A DNA stretch of 38,740 nucleotides from Gammaproteobacteria bacterium Ga0077536 (GTDB taxonomy: Bacteria; Pseudomonadota; Gammaproteobacteria; Ga0077536). The stretch spans positions 1 to 38,740 of the forward strand of contig LNEL01000015.1 of assembly GCA_001464935.1 (NCBI GenBank), read 5' to 3'. The notes under the pieces were generated by a model that was given only the letters and a program-made list of their open reading frames with translations, made no database searches and was not told where the DNA came from. Shown piece after piece: positions 24,885-32,281 of this stretch. A program made the position numbers and the translations under genes. Within the stretch, counting starts at the first letter, position 1, and the number at the start of each line of letters is the position of its first letter.

Positions 24885-25904
24885 TCAGGCGTCGACGGTG
24901 ACGGTGGTTTCCGATGCCGCGCACATTGCACTGCCGTGCGTCGAGGCATAGTCGAGCGTCGGCAGCGCGGCGAGCTGTTCGAGCACCGCGCCGACGCGCT
25001 GCCTCAACTGCATATCCGGGTGTTCGAACTGCAGGCCGATGCGATACATCGTGAAGTCGCCGTGGCCGACGAGCGTCTGATGCATCACGCGGGCGCGCAG
25101 GCTGAGGTTGAACGGCGTGTCGGCGCTGCTGAGGGTCACGAGCAGCGACTGGTTGATCTCCAGTGCTTCGGGCACGGTCAGCATCAGGCCGCTGGCGGAC
25201 ATGTCTTCGAGCGTCGCGCGGAATTCCCCGGCGTCGCCGTATTCGATTTCGAGGCGCTGCACGAGGCGCGCCTCGCTGCGCCGCTCGCCGTGCTGTGGCG
25301 AGGACATCAGGATCTTCAGCACCTGCTGCAACCGCTCCTCGTCTTCCGGCGCCAGACTGTCGAAGCGCAGGCCGTACAGCGGCTCGCCGTTCAGATCGTC
25401 GATGCGCAGGATGGTCGCGAGGATTGAGATGCGCTGGTTGCGCCCGGCCGGCAGGTGCAGGCACACGCGCTGCTCGAGCTCGCCGACCATGCCCTTGCAG
25501 CGCAGGGCCGCGCCGCCCCATGAGATGTTGTGGATCGTCGCCGCGAGCGCCCAGCGGTTGTCCGGATCGGACAGCTGGACGGGTGCGGTCACGCTGATCC
25601 GGAGCTGGCGCCGCTTCTCGTTCGCCGGCGTGGTGGCGACCGTTGCCGGCCGCGCCTGTACGAGACCCATTGCTTCACTGAACGCGGCGGCGGCGTCTGC
25701 CGGCAGCACCGCGGCCGAGGGCCCCTTGACGAGCTGCTCGATCGCACCGGCGTGGGTGGCCAGCGGGACCACCCCGAAGCGCGCCCGATGGGCCGCCACA
25801 CTGAGCGCGAGCAGCTTGGCGCAGGCCACCAGTTCGTCGTATTCACGGGGCGCCGCAGCGGCAGGGCCGTCAGCGGCGACGGCGGCGTGTCCGTTCGCAC
25901 TCAT
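24885..25904 (-). CDS. Tandem PilZ domain protein
   Basis: A 339-residue cytoplasmic protein. After an Ala-rich N-terminal helical region come two PilZ domains. The first has RRQLR (98-102) and NISWGG (126-131); the second has ERRSEAR (207-213) and DMSASG (234-239). These pairs correspond to the RxxxR and D/NxSxxG c-di-GMP binding elements, slightly divergent in each. PilZ proteins relay c-di-GMP to motility, pili or exopolysaccharide machinery. Gene stands alone on the minus strand and ends 56 bases from the convergent GST gene. The target process cannot be told from context. Confidence 0.87.
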   Translation of the reverse strand: MSANGHAAVAADGPAAAAPREYDELVACAKLLALSVAAHRARFGVVPLATHAGAIEQLVKGPSAAVLPADAAAAFSEAMGLVQARPATVATTPANEKRRQLRISVTAPVQLSDPDNRWALAATIHNISWGGAALRCKGMVGELEQRVCLHLPAGRNQRISILATILRIDDLNGEPLYGLRFDSLAPEDEERLQQVLKILMSSPQHGERRSEARLVQRLEIEYGDAGEFRATLEDMSASGLMLTVPEALEINQSLLVTLSSADTPFNLSLRARVMHQTLVGHGDFTMYRIGLQFEHPDMQLRQRVGAVLEQLAALPTLDYASTHGSAMCAASETTVTVDA

Positions 25905-25993
25905 CGGTTCAACTCACGAGGTTTTCTGGCAGGGCAGCTCGGCATGGATCCGATAGCGACCCCGGCGCCGGCAGGCTTTAACTGGCTTGGTGG

Positions 25994-26018
25994 CGTGGTC
26001 GCGCAAGTCGCGACCACG
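25994..26018 (-). terminator. Hairpin downstream of the thiolase-like gene
   Basis: CGTGGTCGCG and CGCGACCACG form a perfect 10-bp stem with loop CAAGT. It starts nine bases after the stop of the thiolase-like gene (26027) on the minus strand. No T-run follows, so it may be a weak or Rho-assisted terminator, or an mRNA 3' stabiliser. Confidence 0.5.
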
Positions 26019-26026
26019 CGGACGGC

Positions 26027-27598
26027 TCAGGGCAACAGGCGGCCGAAGTTGGCGGGTGCGCCGGGCGTCACCTGCAGGGGCCGGCCGATGGCGTCGCCGG
26101 CCGCGAGCGCCGCGAGGCTGGCGCTGTCGTCGTCGGCAACGCGGGCGAAAAAGCGCGCGGCGCCGTTGTCCGTCCGCGCGGATACGTAGGCCACGTCCGG
26201 GCGTCCCTTGCGCCAGGTCAGCACATAGGTTTCGACGACGCCGCTCGCCGGCGCCGGATCGGCAATCGGCATCGGCGGAATCGCGTTGAAGCGCCGTTCG
26301 ATCGCCGTGTTGTCGGCGGGCACCCACGGCGTGTCCAGCGTGCCGGCGTAAAGCCCCGCCGAATGCTTCGACAGGTAGCCGCCGTTCGCGACGACCAGCG
26401 CGAGGCTCGCGCGGTCGCAACGCACGCGGTCCACGGCTTCCGCAATTGCATGCATGCTGTAGTTGTTGCCGGGGCCACCGAAGAAGGGCAGGCCGCCGGT
26501 CAGCGTCAGCGCGCGGCCGGCGCGCCAGTCGAGGCCGAGCGCCGCGCAGGCGCTGAACACGGCAATCGGAAAACAGCTGTACAGATCGAGATGCCGGACC
26601 TGCGCGATGTCGACGTTCGCGACCCCGAGCACCTGTTCCAGCGTCAACTCCTGGGCGAGCGAGCGTTCGAGCGCGATGCGCGCGCTGACGGTGCGTTCGT
26701 CGAGATCGGCGTGGCTGCGCAGATACACCCATTTCGACGGCGCGATGCCGAGGCGCTTCGCGGTGCCGACCGAGGTCGTCACCACGGCCGCACCCTGGTT
26801 GACGGCGTCCTGAGCGACCAGTGCCTTGGTATAAGGATCCGAGATCAGGTAATTGTCGGCAGTCACCGTCGCCAGATCAGACGCGCTGCGCGCCACCGGA
26901 AACTGCGCGTAGGGATTGTGCGCCGCCACCCCCGAGAAGGGCGCGAACAGCGCCCCCATTTCGTCGCGATACTGCTGCTGCGTAAGCCTTCGTCGATGGC
27001 GCAGCACATGCTCGAACAGCGGGTAGACGCGCAGCGGCAGGTAGAGGCCGTGGGCGCGTTCGTAGGGCGTGGTCAGCTTGTCGCTGGCCCACTCGTCGGT
27101 GTAGTCGCCGCCGACTTCCTCGCGCCAGTCCGGGGTGAGCCCGGCCTTCATCGCGTGCTTGATGGTCGCTATGGCCTCGGCGCCGACGATCAGCGCGCTG
27201 TCCATTTCGCCGCGATGGATCGCCGCGGCGTAGCGGTTGACCAGGCGTTGCGGCGTCTGCCCGCCGACGTCGGCGTAGATCGCATGCCGGGGCGCGACGC
27301 CGACGCGACGCGCGATCGCGAGCGGCACGTTGTCGCTGCAGCCGAACGGATGCGCGACCATCGCTTCGCCGCGCGTCGAATGCTCGAAGAAGCGGATCGC
27401 GGCGACGGTGTCGATGCTCGCAGCGAGCGCGGCGGCGGCACCGCTGTCGGCGAGGGCGAGCGCGGCGGCCTGGGCGGCGAGCCCGACCGGCGACAGCACG
27501 GCCGTAGCCGGATCGCGTTCGACGTGCTGCCCGACGCCGACGAGGATCGGCGTGTTGTCGGCTACGGCTTCAGGCGCCAGCGGCATTGCGCGACTCAC
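26027..27598 (-). CDS. Thiolase-like acetyl-CoA acetyltransferase family protein lacking the nucleophile Cys
   Basis: A 523-residue thiolase-fold protein. The opening TPILVGVGQ, the core DVGGQTPQRLVNRYAAAI (110-127) and the LPFFGGPGNNYSMHAIAEAV segment are typical of the thiolase-like group often annotated as acetyl-CoA acetyltransferase. In true thiolases the nucleophile Cys sits where this protein has GGQT, so the normal acyl-enzyme mechanism is missing. The C-terminal 120 residues are a small beta domain common in this group. It starts at a GTG overlapping the stop of the upstream alpha/beta hydrolase (GTGA); an ATG four codons in is possible. Role in CoA-ester metabolism is likely, reaction unknown. 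Confidence 0.85.
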   Translation of the reverse strand: MSRAMPLAPEAVADNTPILVGVGQHVERDPATAVLSPVGLAAQAAALALADSGAAAALAASIDTVAAIRFFEHSTRGEAMVAHPFGCSDNVPLAIARRVGVAPRHAIYADVGGQTPQRLVNRYAAAIHRGEMDSALIVGAEAIATIKHAMKAGLTPDWREEVGGDYTDEWASDKLTTPYERAHGLYLPLRVYPLFEHVLRHRRRLTQQQYRDEMGALFAPFSGVAAHNPYAQFPVARSASDLATVTADNYLISDPYTKALVAQDAVNQGAAVVTTSVGTAKRLGIAPSKWVYLRSHADLDERTVSARIALERSLAQELTLEQVLGVANVDIAQVRHLDLYSCFPIAVFSACAALGLDWRAGRALTLTGGLPFFGGPGNNYSMHAIAEAVDRVRCDRASLALVVANGGYLSKHSAGLYAGTLDTPWVPADNTAIERRFNAIPPMPIADPAPASGVVETYVLTWRKGRPDVAYVSARTDNGAARFFARVADDDSASLAALAAGDAIGRPLQVTPGAPANFGRLLP

Positions 27599-28545
27599 GG
27601 CACGTCGACGACGTCGCCCGGCGGGCCGCGGTGCTGCGGGTGCGGTTCGTGCGCAGGTTTGAGCGGCGCGCCGTTGATCGGGACCGTGCGCGTCAGGAAG
27701 TCGATCACCGCGTTGCCGAAGATGTCATTGCGATCGCCGGCGACCATGTGGCCGGCATCGGTGATGTTCACGTATTCGCTGTGCGGCGCGATGGCGAGAA
27801 ACGCCTGCGCGCCGTCCTCGCTGAGCACGTCCGACAGGCCACCGCGCACGAGCAGCGTCGGCAGGCTCAGCGCTTTCGCGCAGGCGGTGAGCCGCTCCAC
27901 GCGCTTGTCGAATTCGCGGCGCAGGGTCATGAAGCGCGGATCCCAGTGCCAGCGATAGGTGCCGTCCGGCGCGCGGCGCAGGTTCTTCGCGAGGCCCGCG
28001 AGATCCTTCGGTGGCTTGCGGTGCGGCTGGTAGGCCCCGATCGCCTCGGCGACTTCCTCGAGCGACGCGAAGCCTTCCGGCTTCTGGCTCATGAAGGCCT
28101 GGATCTTCTGCACGCCTTCCTGCTCGATCTGCGGCGCGATGTCGACGAGCACGAGCGCGGTGGCGTCGACGCGATCTTCACCGACTGCGACGAGGCTCGT
28201 GCCGCCGCCCATCGAAGCACCCACGAGCACCGGCCGCCGGCCGCCGAGCGCCTTGATCACGCACAGCAGGTCTTCGACCATGATGTCCTGTCCGTACACG
28301 CCATCCGGTGCCCAGTCCGAGTCGCCGTGGCCACGCGCGTCGAAGGCCACGGCGCGATAGCCCGCGCGGCCGAGCGTCTCGCCGACGTTCTTCCACGCAT
28401 GCCGCGTCTGGCCGCCGCCATGCTGCAGCAGGATCAGAGGGCCCGACGGATCGCCCCAGGCGTCGCCGGCAATCGTCACGCCCTGCGCACCGGGCCAGCG
28501 GAACATCGGATCGGGCGTACCGGGCAGTCGTTCACCAGCGCTCAT
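27595..28545 (-). CDS. Alpha/beta hydrolase
   Basis: A 316-residue hydrolase with oxyanion segment LLQHGGGQTRHAW, nucleophile Ser111 in VGASMGGGTS, FDARGHGDS, the Asp region LLVRGGLSDVLSE and catalytic His in ITDAGHMVAGDRND. The family includes epoxide hydrolases, peroxidase-like and C-C bond hydrolases; this sequence does not decide. Its stop overlaps the GTG start of the thiolase-like gene, so the two are one operon, perhaps for degradation of a CoA-linked or ester substrate. The C-terminal 25 residues are Pro/His-rich and outside the fold. Confidence 0.9.
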   Translation of the reverse strand: MSAGERLPGTPDPMFRWPGAQGVTIAGDAWGDPSGPLILLQHGGGQTRHAWKNVGETLGRAGYRAVAFDARGHGDSDWAPDGVYGQDIMVEDLLCVIKALGGRRPVLVGASMGGGTSLVAVGEDRVDATALVLVDIAPQIEQEGVQKIQAFMSQKPEGFASLEEVAEAIGAYQPHRKPPKDLAGLAKNLRRAPDGTYRWHWDPRFMTLRREFDKRVERLTACAKALSLPTLLVRGGLSDVLSEDGAQAFLAIAPHSEYVNITDAGHMVAGDRNDIFGNAVIDFLTRTVPINGAPLKPAHEPHPQHRGPPGDVVDVP

Positions 28546-28681
28546 GGGGCGTCTCTATCGCAAGGGGTCGGACCGCATTCTAACGCGCATGCCCGGGCGT
28601 GACTTGCCCCCGACGGGGGAGGTCTGATGCCGTGACTCGATACCGAGGCAAGACAGGTCGCCGCGTCGGGCGCTGTGGATG

Positions 28682-28703
28682 GCCACCGAGAACGCCGAGA
28701 GTT
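28682..28703. repeat. Family B repeat, single arm
   Basis: GCCACCGAGAACGCCGAGAG then TT; one arm only, immediately beside the duplicated segment that starts at 28704. Confidence 0.7.
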
Positions 28704-28802
28704 CATCGAATGGCCAGGCTCATCGGCCACCTCATGTAGCCCGGGAGCAGCGCAGCGAATCCCGGGATCCCACGTTCGGATGTGGCCGCCCGCCGACGTG
28801 CG
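28704..28802. repeat. 98-bp duplicated segment with family A element, copy 1
   Basis: This segment matches 29763-29860 at about 94 of 98 positions. It contains a family A element at 28736-28770 (GTAGCCCGGGAGCAGCGCAG, then CGAATCCCGGGATCC) followed by CCACGTTCGGATGTGG, itself a short palindrome-like string, and CCGCCCGCCGACGTGC. Confidence 0.88.
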
Positions 28803-28998
28803 TTCAAGAAATGCATCCGTCCCTCTTGGCTTCCTGTCAGCGCCGAATCCTGACTTTCGTTGAGGAATATATCAGTCATCATTTCGCTAGAATCGCGGGC
28901 CGGCCGGGATGATGACAGGCGTATGACGCACTTTTTGCGCAGCGACGACGTGACCGGACCTACCCAGACAGAATCCAGGAACGGGGGCGCTGGACGAC

Positions 28999-29613
28999 AT
29001 GACGAACGATTTTCGCGCACTGCAGCCGGGCCTGCGCTTCTTGGGAATCTTCACCGGCGGCATGCTGCTCTCGGCTATCGCCGTCTACGGGCTGGCACCT
29101 GAATTTCCGACCCTTGCCAAAGAAAACCGTCCTCTCGAAAACATGCAGGTCGCACTGCTGCTGCTCGCCTCACTGTTGCAGGTGTGGTGGGCGAACACGC
29201 TGGGTCGCGCCACGGCCTTCGAGCGCACCGTCGCTGTGCTGCTTGCGTACCTGTGCCTCGCCTGTGCCCTGCGAGAACTCGATATCGATCGCCTCGGGGA
29301 TGAGCGGATTTTCGAACCCCTCGAGAATGTCCTGCGCGGCATGACACTGGCGGGCCTCGTGGTCTTCCTCGCGATGAACGTCCGCGGACTGCTGCGGCAA
29401 CTCGATCTGCGCCGATGCGTGCGCGACCCGGTGATCTGGTACGTCGCGACGGCGGTGGTGCTCTATTGCCTGTCGTGGCCGCTGGACAAAAAAGTGGTGC
29501 CGCTCGAGGTCGATCACTCGCTGATGCTCGAGGAATGGCTCGAACTGTGGGCGTGTGCCTCGTTTGCCACCGCCGCGTGCGTACGCTGGCTGGGCCGCAC
29601 CAGGGCCGCCTGA
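28999..29613 (+). CDS. Multi-pass membrane protein of unknown function
   Basis: A 204-residue integral membrane protein with about six hydrophobic segments (LGIFTGGMLLSAIAVYGLAP, VALLLLASLLQVWWANTLG, GMTLAGLVVFLAMNVRGLL, DPVIWYVATAVVLYCLSWPL, and a C-terminal one ending CVRWLG). Acidic residues sit between helices (ALRELDIDRLGDE, SLMLEEWLELWA). No family is recognised. The ATG at 28999 follows a G-rich stretch. The stop codon is directly followed by a perfect tandem 36-bp repeat. The gene lies at the edge of the repeat-rich part of the window. Confidence 0.78.
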   Translation: MTNDFRALQPGLRFLGIFTGGMLLSAIAVYGLAPEFPTLAKENRPLENMQVALLLLASLLQVWWANTLGRATAFERTVAVLLAYLCLACALRELDIDRLGDERIFEPLENVLRGMTLAGLVVFLAMNVRGLLRQLDLRRCVRDPVIWYVATAVVLYCLSWPLDKKVVPLEVDHSLMLEEWLELWACASFATAACVRWLGRTRAA

Positions 29614-29614
29614 A

Positions 29615-29686
29615 AGAAATAGAAATGGGGACAGATTTATTTTTCTGCCGAGAAATAGAAATGGGGACAGATTTATTTTTCTGCCG
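29615..29686. repeat. Family C repeat: perfect tandem 36-bp x 2
   Basis: The unit AGAAATAGAAATGGGGACAG followed by ATTTATTTTTCTGCCG occurs twice without a mismatch (29615-29650, 29651-29686), beginning two bases after the stop codon of the membrane protein gene. The GGGGACAGAT core recurs at 34567-34590, 36261-36299, 36881-36936, 38527-38560 and 38622-38645. Confidence 0.95.
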
Positions 29687-29762
29687 GAATCCTGCGCCCG
29701 GATGTTGCTGCCCGCTGAACTGCTCGAACTAGCCACCGAAAGCACAGAGCACATCGAGAGTG

Positions 29763-29860
29763 CATCGAACGGCCAGGCTCATCGGCCAACTCATGTAGCC
29801 CGGGAGCAGCGTAGCGAATCCCGGGATCCCACGTTCGGATGTGGCTGCCCGCCGACGTGC
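29763..29860. repeat. 98-bp duplicated segment with family A element, copy 2
   Basis: Direct repeat of 28704-28802 with about four differences, including the family A element at 29795-29830. A partial third copy (29892-29951, ending GCCGCCCGCCGACGTGCG) and a fragment near 29685-29712 follow and precede it. Confidence 0.88.
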
Positions 29861-30054
29861 ATTTCAGCAATAAATCTGTACCCATTTTCTAGGAACAGCG
29901 CAGTGAAGCCCGGGATCCTGCGCTCGGGAGTTGCCGCCCGCCGACGTGCGCGGAACGGCCATCGGGAACTCACCACACTGAAAACGGGCTTCGTCCGCTA
30001 ACACCTCGTGTGTCCAGCGACGCGGCGTTCGACGGCGAAAACCCTTTCATCGCG

Positions 30055-30522
30055 TTACGCAGCCCCGTGGCCGAATGACTCTGCTGTCCGCAAACCGCAA
30101 ATGAAGGATTCGAAGTCGGGGGCGACGAAACTCACCTTGAAGTCCAGTGACTGATCGACGTGCACAGCCGCCGGTTCTCCGGCCGGGCCGCATGCGCAGT
30201 AATCCAGGCACAGCAGGTCGTGACCGGCGGACGGGCAGTCTGCGAAATAGATGCCGATATCGGGATAAGGCCATTGGTCGATCCAGAAGCGGCTGCCGAA
30301 TTCACCGCACAGGGAGTGAGCCCTGCTTTTGCCGATGGCGAGAAGGCCGGTAATGGCCACGTGATCCCCGGCCCAGGACGTCGGTGCGCGGCAGCGGTGC
30401 AGGCAGGGCACGGGGATGCCGCCGTTCTGATGCGCGGCCAGCACGAGATACGCCGCCGGCAGCCGGTAGCCGAGCGCAGCCTCCACCTCAGCGATGAGGG
30501 CCGCGTCCGGCGCGGCTGCCAC
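30055..30522 (-). CDS. SMI1/KNR4 family protein, start codon uncertain
   Basis: The frame matches SMI1/KNR4-family proteins well: LIAEVEAALGYRLPAAYLVL, HQNGGIPVP, TSWAGDHVAITGLLAIG, YPDIGIYFADCPSAGHDLL and GEPAAVHVDQSLDFKVSFVA. In bacteria many such proteins are immunity proteins for toxins. The first usable start is GTG 30522 (155 aa), but family-like residues continue upstream to FEHFDFKTFWAQSGYADSQS with no ATG, GTG or TTG until the TAG that ends the SIR2-SLOG gene, which is in the same frame. An ACG at 30589-30591 before PSFEHFDF is one transition from ATG. Options: a lost start, a non-standard start, an N-terminally short form, or readthrough fusion to the SIR2 protein. Confidence 0.75.
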   Translation of the reverse strand: MAAAPDAALIAEVEAALGYRLPAAYLVLAAHQNGGIPVPCLHRCRAPTSWAGDHVAITGLLAIGKSRAHSLCGEFGSRFWIDQWPYPDIGIYFADCPSAGHDLLCLDYCACGPAGEPAAVHVDQSLDFKVSFVAPDFESFICGLRTAESFGHGAA

Positions 30523-30627
30523 GGACTGGCTGTCCGCGTAGCCGGACTGCGCCCAGAACGTCTTGAAGTCGAAGTGCTCGAAGGATGGCGTGGTGGTTGT
30601 TCGTGAAGAACCTGTTGCCGGAACGTG

Positions 30628-32100
30628 CTATTGCGCACTGGCCGCGCGCGCCGCGGCGTGCAGGATCGAGAACACGGCGTTCAGCAACTGCTCGTTCGAT
30701 GCCTGCCTGTCGCCGAGCAGTTTCAGTTCGGTGGCGACCGACAGGCCCGGCACGTAACGCCCGGGTGCCGCCATCGCCTGCTGCCAGATCTGTTCGGCCA
30801 CGTGACCACTGGCGCCGACCGGAATGACGAACTTGCCCAGGCGCAGCGCGATGTCGACTTCCTCGACCACGCCTGCCGACAGGCGCAACTGCCCGGCTGC
30901 ATCGAGCTTGTTGCCGGCGACGACCACCACGGCGCCCACGCGTGACAGCAGATCCTCCCGATGCCGGCTGTTCTGCGTGGCCTGGTCCGCGGCCACGGTG
31001 GCGCGCGGAAACGGCCGCACCAGCACGCGATCGCGGTCCAGCACCTTCACGCTGTGGTAGACGGCGTCGAGCGCACCCAAAATGCATTGTTCGCCGAGCC
31101 CCCGCCCGAAGCCGGACACCAGTTTGAACTGCTCGCCGATGAGCCTGCGCCCAAGGCTGCGGGCGAACTCCTCGAGCCGCGGTGAGCCGAGCGGCGTCGT
31201 CCCCCGCGCGGCTCCGGACACGAACACGCTGTGGCGGTCGACATGGGCCGCCAGCGCGCGCAGCAGGTATTCGAGTTCATCGAACTCGTCGATCCACACG
31301 GTCTCGATGCCGAAGCGCAGCAGGTCGGCGTGCTGCAGTTCGGCCTTGCGACAGTCGTACTCGTAATCCGCTTTCAGCTTGCCCTGCTTCCGGGCAGGGG
31401 GCGGCGGCCGGCGCATCACGCAGAAGTGCTCGCGCTGATTCGTGCCGAGCAGGGTTTTCACGCGGCCCAGGATGTGGTCGATATTCGGATCGGCAAAACT
31501 GAAGCCGAGAAACAGGAAGGTTTTCGCGATCAGATCGCCTTTCAGACTGTCGGCGAACAGCGAGCGCTTGCTCTGGTAGCTCTCGTAGTCGTCTTTGGTC
31601 AGCACGGCTTCTTCCGGCTGCGTCACGCAGCCGTGCATCTTGTAGACGGTGACGTCGCGTCCGCGCCGCGTCTGCGCGAGGCTCGCATTGCTCAGTTTGA
31701 CGTCAACGGATTTGCCGGCATCGGCAAAGGCGTGCTCGAGCAACTGGTCGTAGTTCGTCGTCCATACCGTGTCGACCGGCAGGCGCGAGAGGATTGCGTG
31801 CGAGGGTGTGCGCACGGCGTCTTTCGTCAGTTCGTCGATCAGGACCTGGTTGATGCGGCTGCGATTGCGTTTCTCGTTGACATGATACTGCGCGAGCGCC
31901 ACCAGGTCGGCTTCGCGATCGACGTCGAGCCGCAACTCCGCGGCGATGTCCTTCAGCAGGGCACGCCAGTCCACGTATCCGGCCGCGCGCGACAGGCCGG
32001 CGCCGGCAAAGAGAGCGGCATCGCCGCTGTCGATGAAGCCGGCATAGTGCCGGATGAAGCGCTTCTGCGCGGCGCTCGCGGTCCATGCGGGTGTCGTCAC
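30628..32100 (-). CDS. SIR2-SLOG domain protein, ThsA-like (probable NADase effector)
   Basis: A 490-residue protein, close to the length of Thoeris ThsA. Residues 15-285 are a SIR2-type NADase: FAGAGLS (31-37) for NAD, TTNYDQL with Asn116, VYKMHG with His156, GFSFADPNID (199-208). The Asn-His spacing of 40 equals that of the catalytic pair N112/H152 known from ThsA. Residues about 291-480 fit a SLOG domain (VFVSGAARG, LVSGFGRGLGEQ, VGAVVVVAGNKLDAAGQL, IALRLGKFVIPVGASGHVAE), the part that in ThsA binds the cyclic ADP-ribose signal made by a TIR protein. No TIR gene is in the window. GTG start with GAGGGAGA upstream. Its TAG stop is in frame with the following SMI1 gene. Defence by NAD depletion is inferred. 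Confidence 0.88.
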   Translation of the reverse strand: MTTPAWTASAAQKRFIRHYAGFIDSGDAALFAGAGLSRAAGYVDWRALLKDIAAELRLDVDREADLVALAQYHVNEKRNRSRINQVLIDELTKDAVRTPSHAILSRLPVDTVWTTNYDQLLEHAFADAGKSVDVKLSNASLAQTRRGRDVTVYKMHGCVTQPEEAVLTKDDYESYQSKRSLFADSLKGDLIAKTFLFLGFSFADPNIDHILGRVKTLLGTNQREHFCVMRRPPPPARKQGKLKADYEYDCRKAELQHADLLRFGIETVWIDEFDELEYLLRALAAHVDRHSVFVSGAARGTTPLGSPRLEEFARSLGRRLIGEQFKLVSGFGRGLGEQCILGALDAVYHSVKVLDRDRVLVRPFPRATVAADQATQNSRHREDLLSRVGAVVVVAGNKLDAAGQLRLSAGVVEEVDIALRLGKFVIPVGASGHVAEQIWQQAMAAPGRYVPGLSVATELKLLGDRQASNEQLLNAVFSILHAAARAASAQ

Positions 32101-32281
32101 CGGCGCGTTCTCCCTCTGGCCAGTTGCGGAACTGGGGACAGTCTACCGCCATGCGCCGCCCAGGGAACGGGCACGGATCCAGCGCCCATATTCCCGCACA
32201 GGCGAGGGGCAGACATCGCGATGGCGGCCGTGGCAGACTTCGCGTGCATTCTCGCCACGCATCACAGGGGGCAGCACCGCC

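Larger units (their letters stand above)
28546..28998. other. Divergent intergenic region with repeats
   Basis: A 453-base gap holding a family B element (28682-28703), a family A element (28736-28770) and the first copy of a 98-base duplicated segment (28704-28802). The last 140 bases before the membrane protein gene contain an AT-richer stretch (AGGAATATATCAGTCATCAT) that may be its promoter. No gene seen. Confidence 0.6.
29614..30054. other. Repeat-packed intergenic region
   Basis: A 441-base convergent gap made almost entirely of repeats: the tandem family C units, a remnant of the duplicated segment at about 29685-29712, a family B arm (29731-29757), the second duplicated segment (29763-29860), a degenerate inverted family C motif near 29869-29890 (AATAAATCTGTACCC) and another remnant at 29892-29951. 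No gene seen. Confidence 0.75.

Noticed and set aside
26363..27958. 531-codon plus-strand open frame opposite the thiolase-like gene
   Set aside because: Composition typical of antisense frames; thiolase motifs are on the minus strand.
29615..29686. CRISPR-like direct repeats
   Set aside because: Only two units, directly abutting with no spacers, and no cas genes in the window.
30055..32100. Complete Thoeris system
   Set aside because: The ThsA-like protein is present but no protein in the window has a TIR domain.
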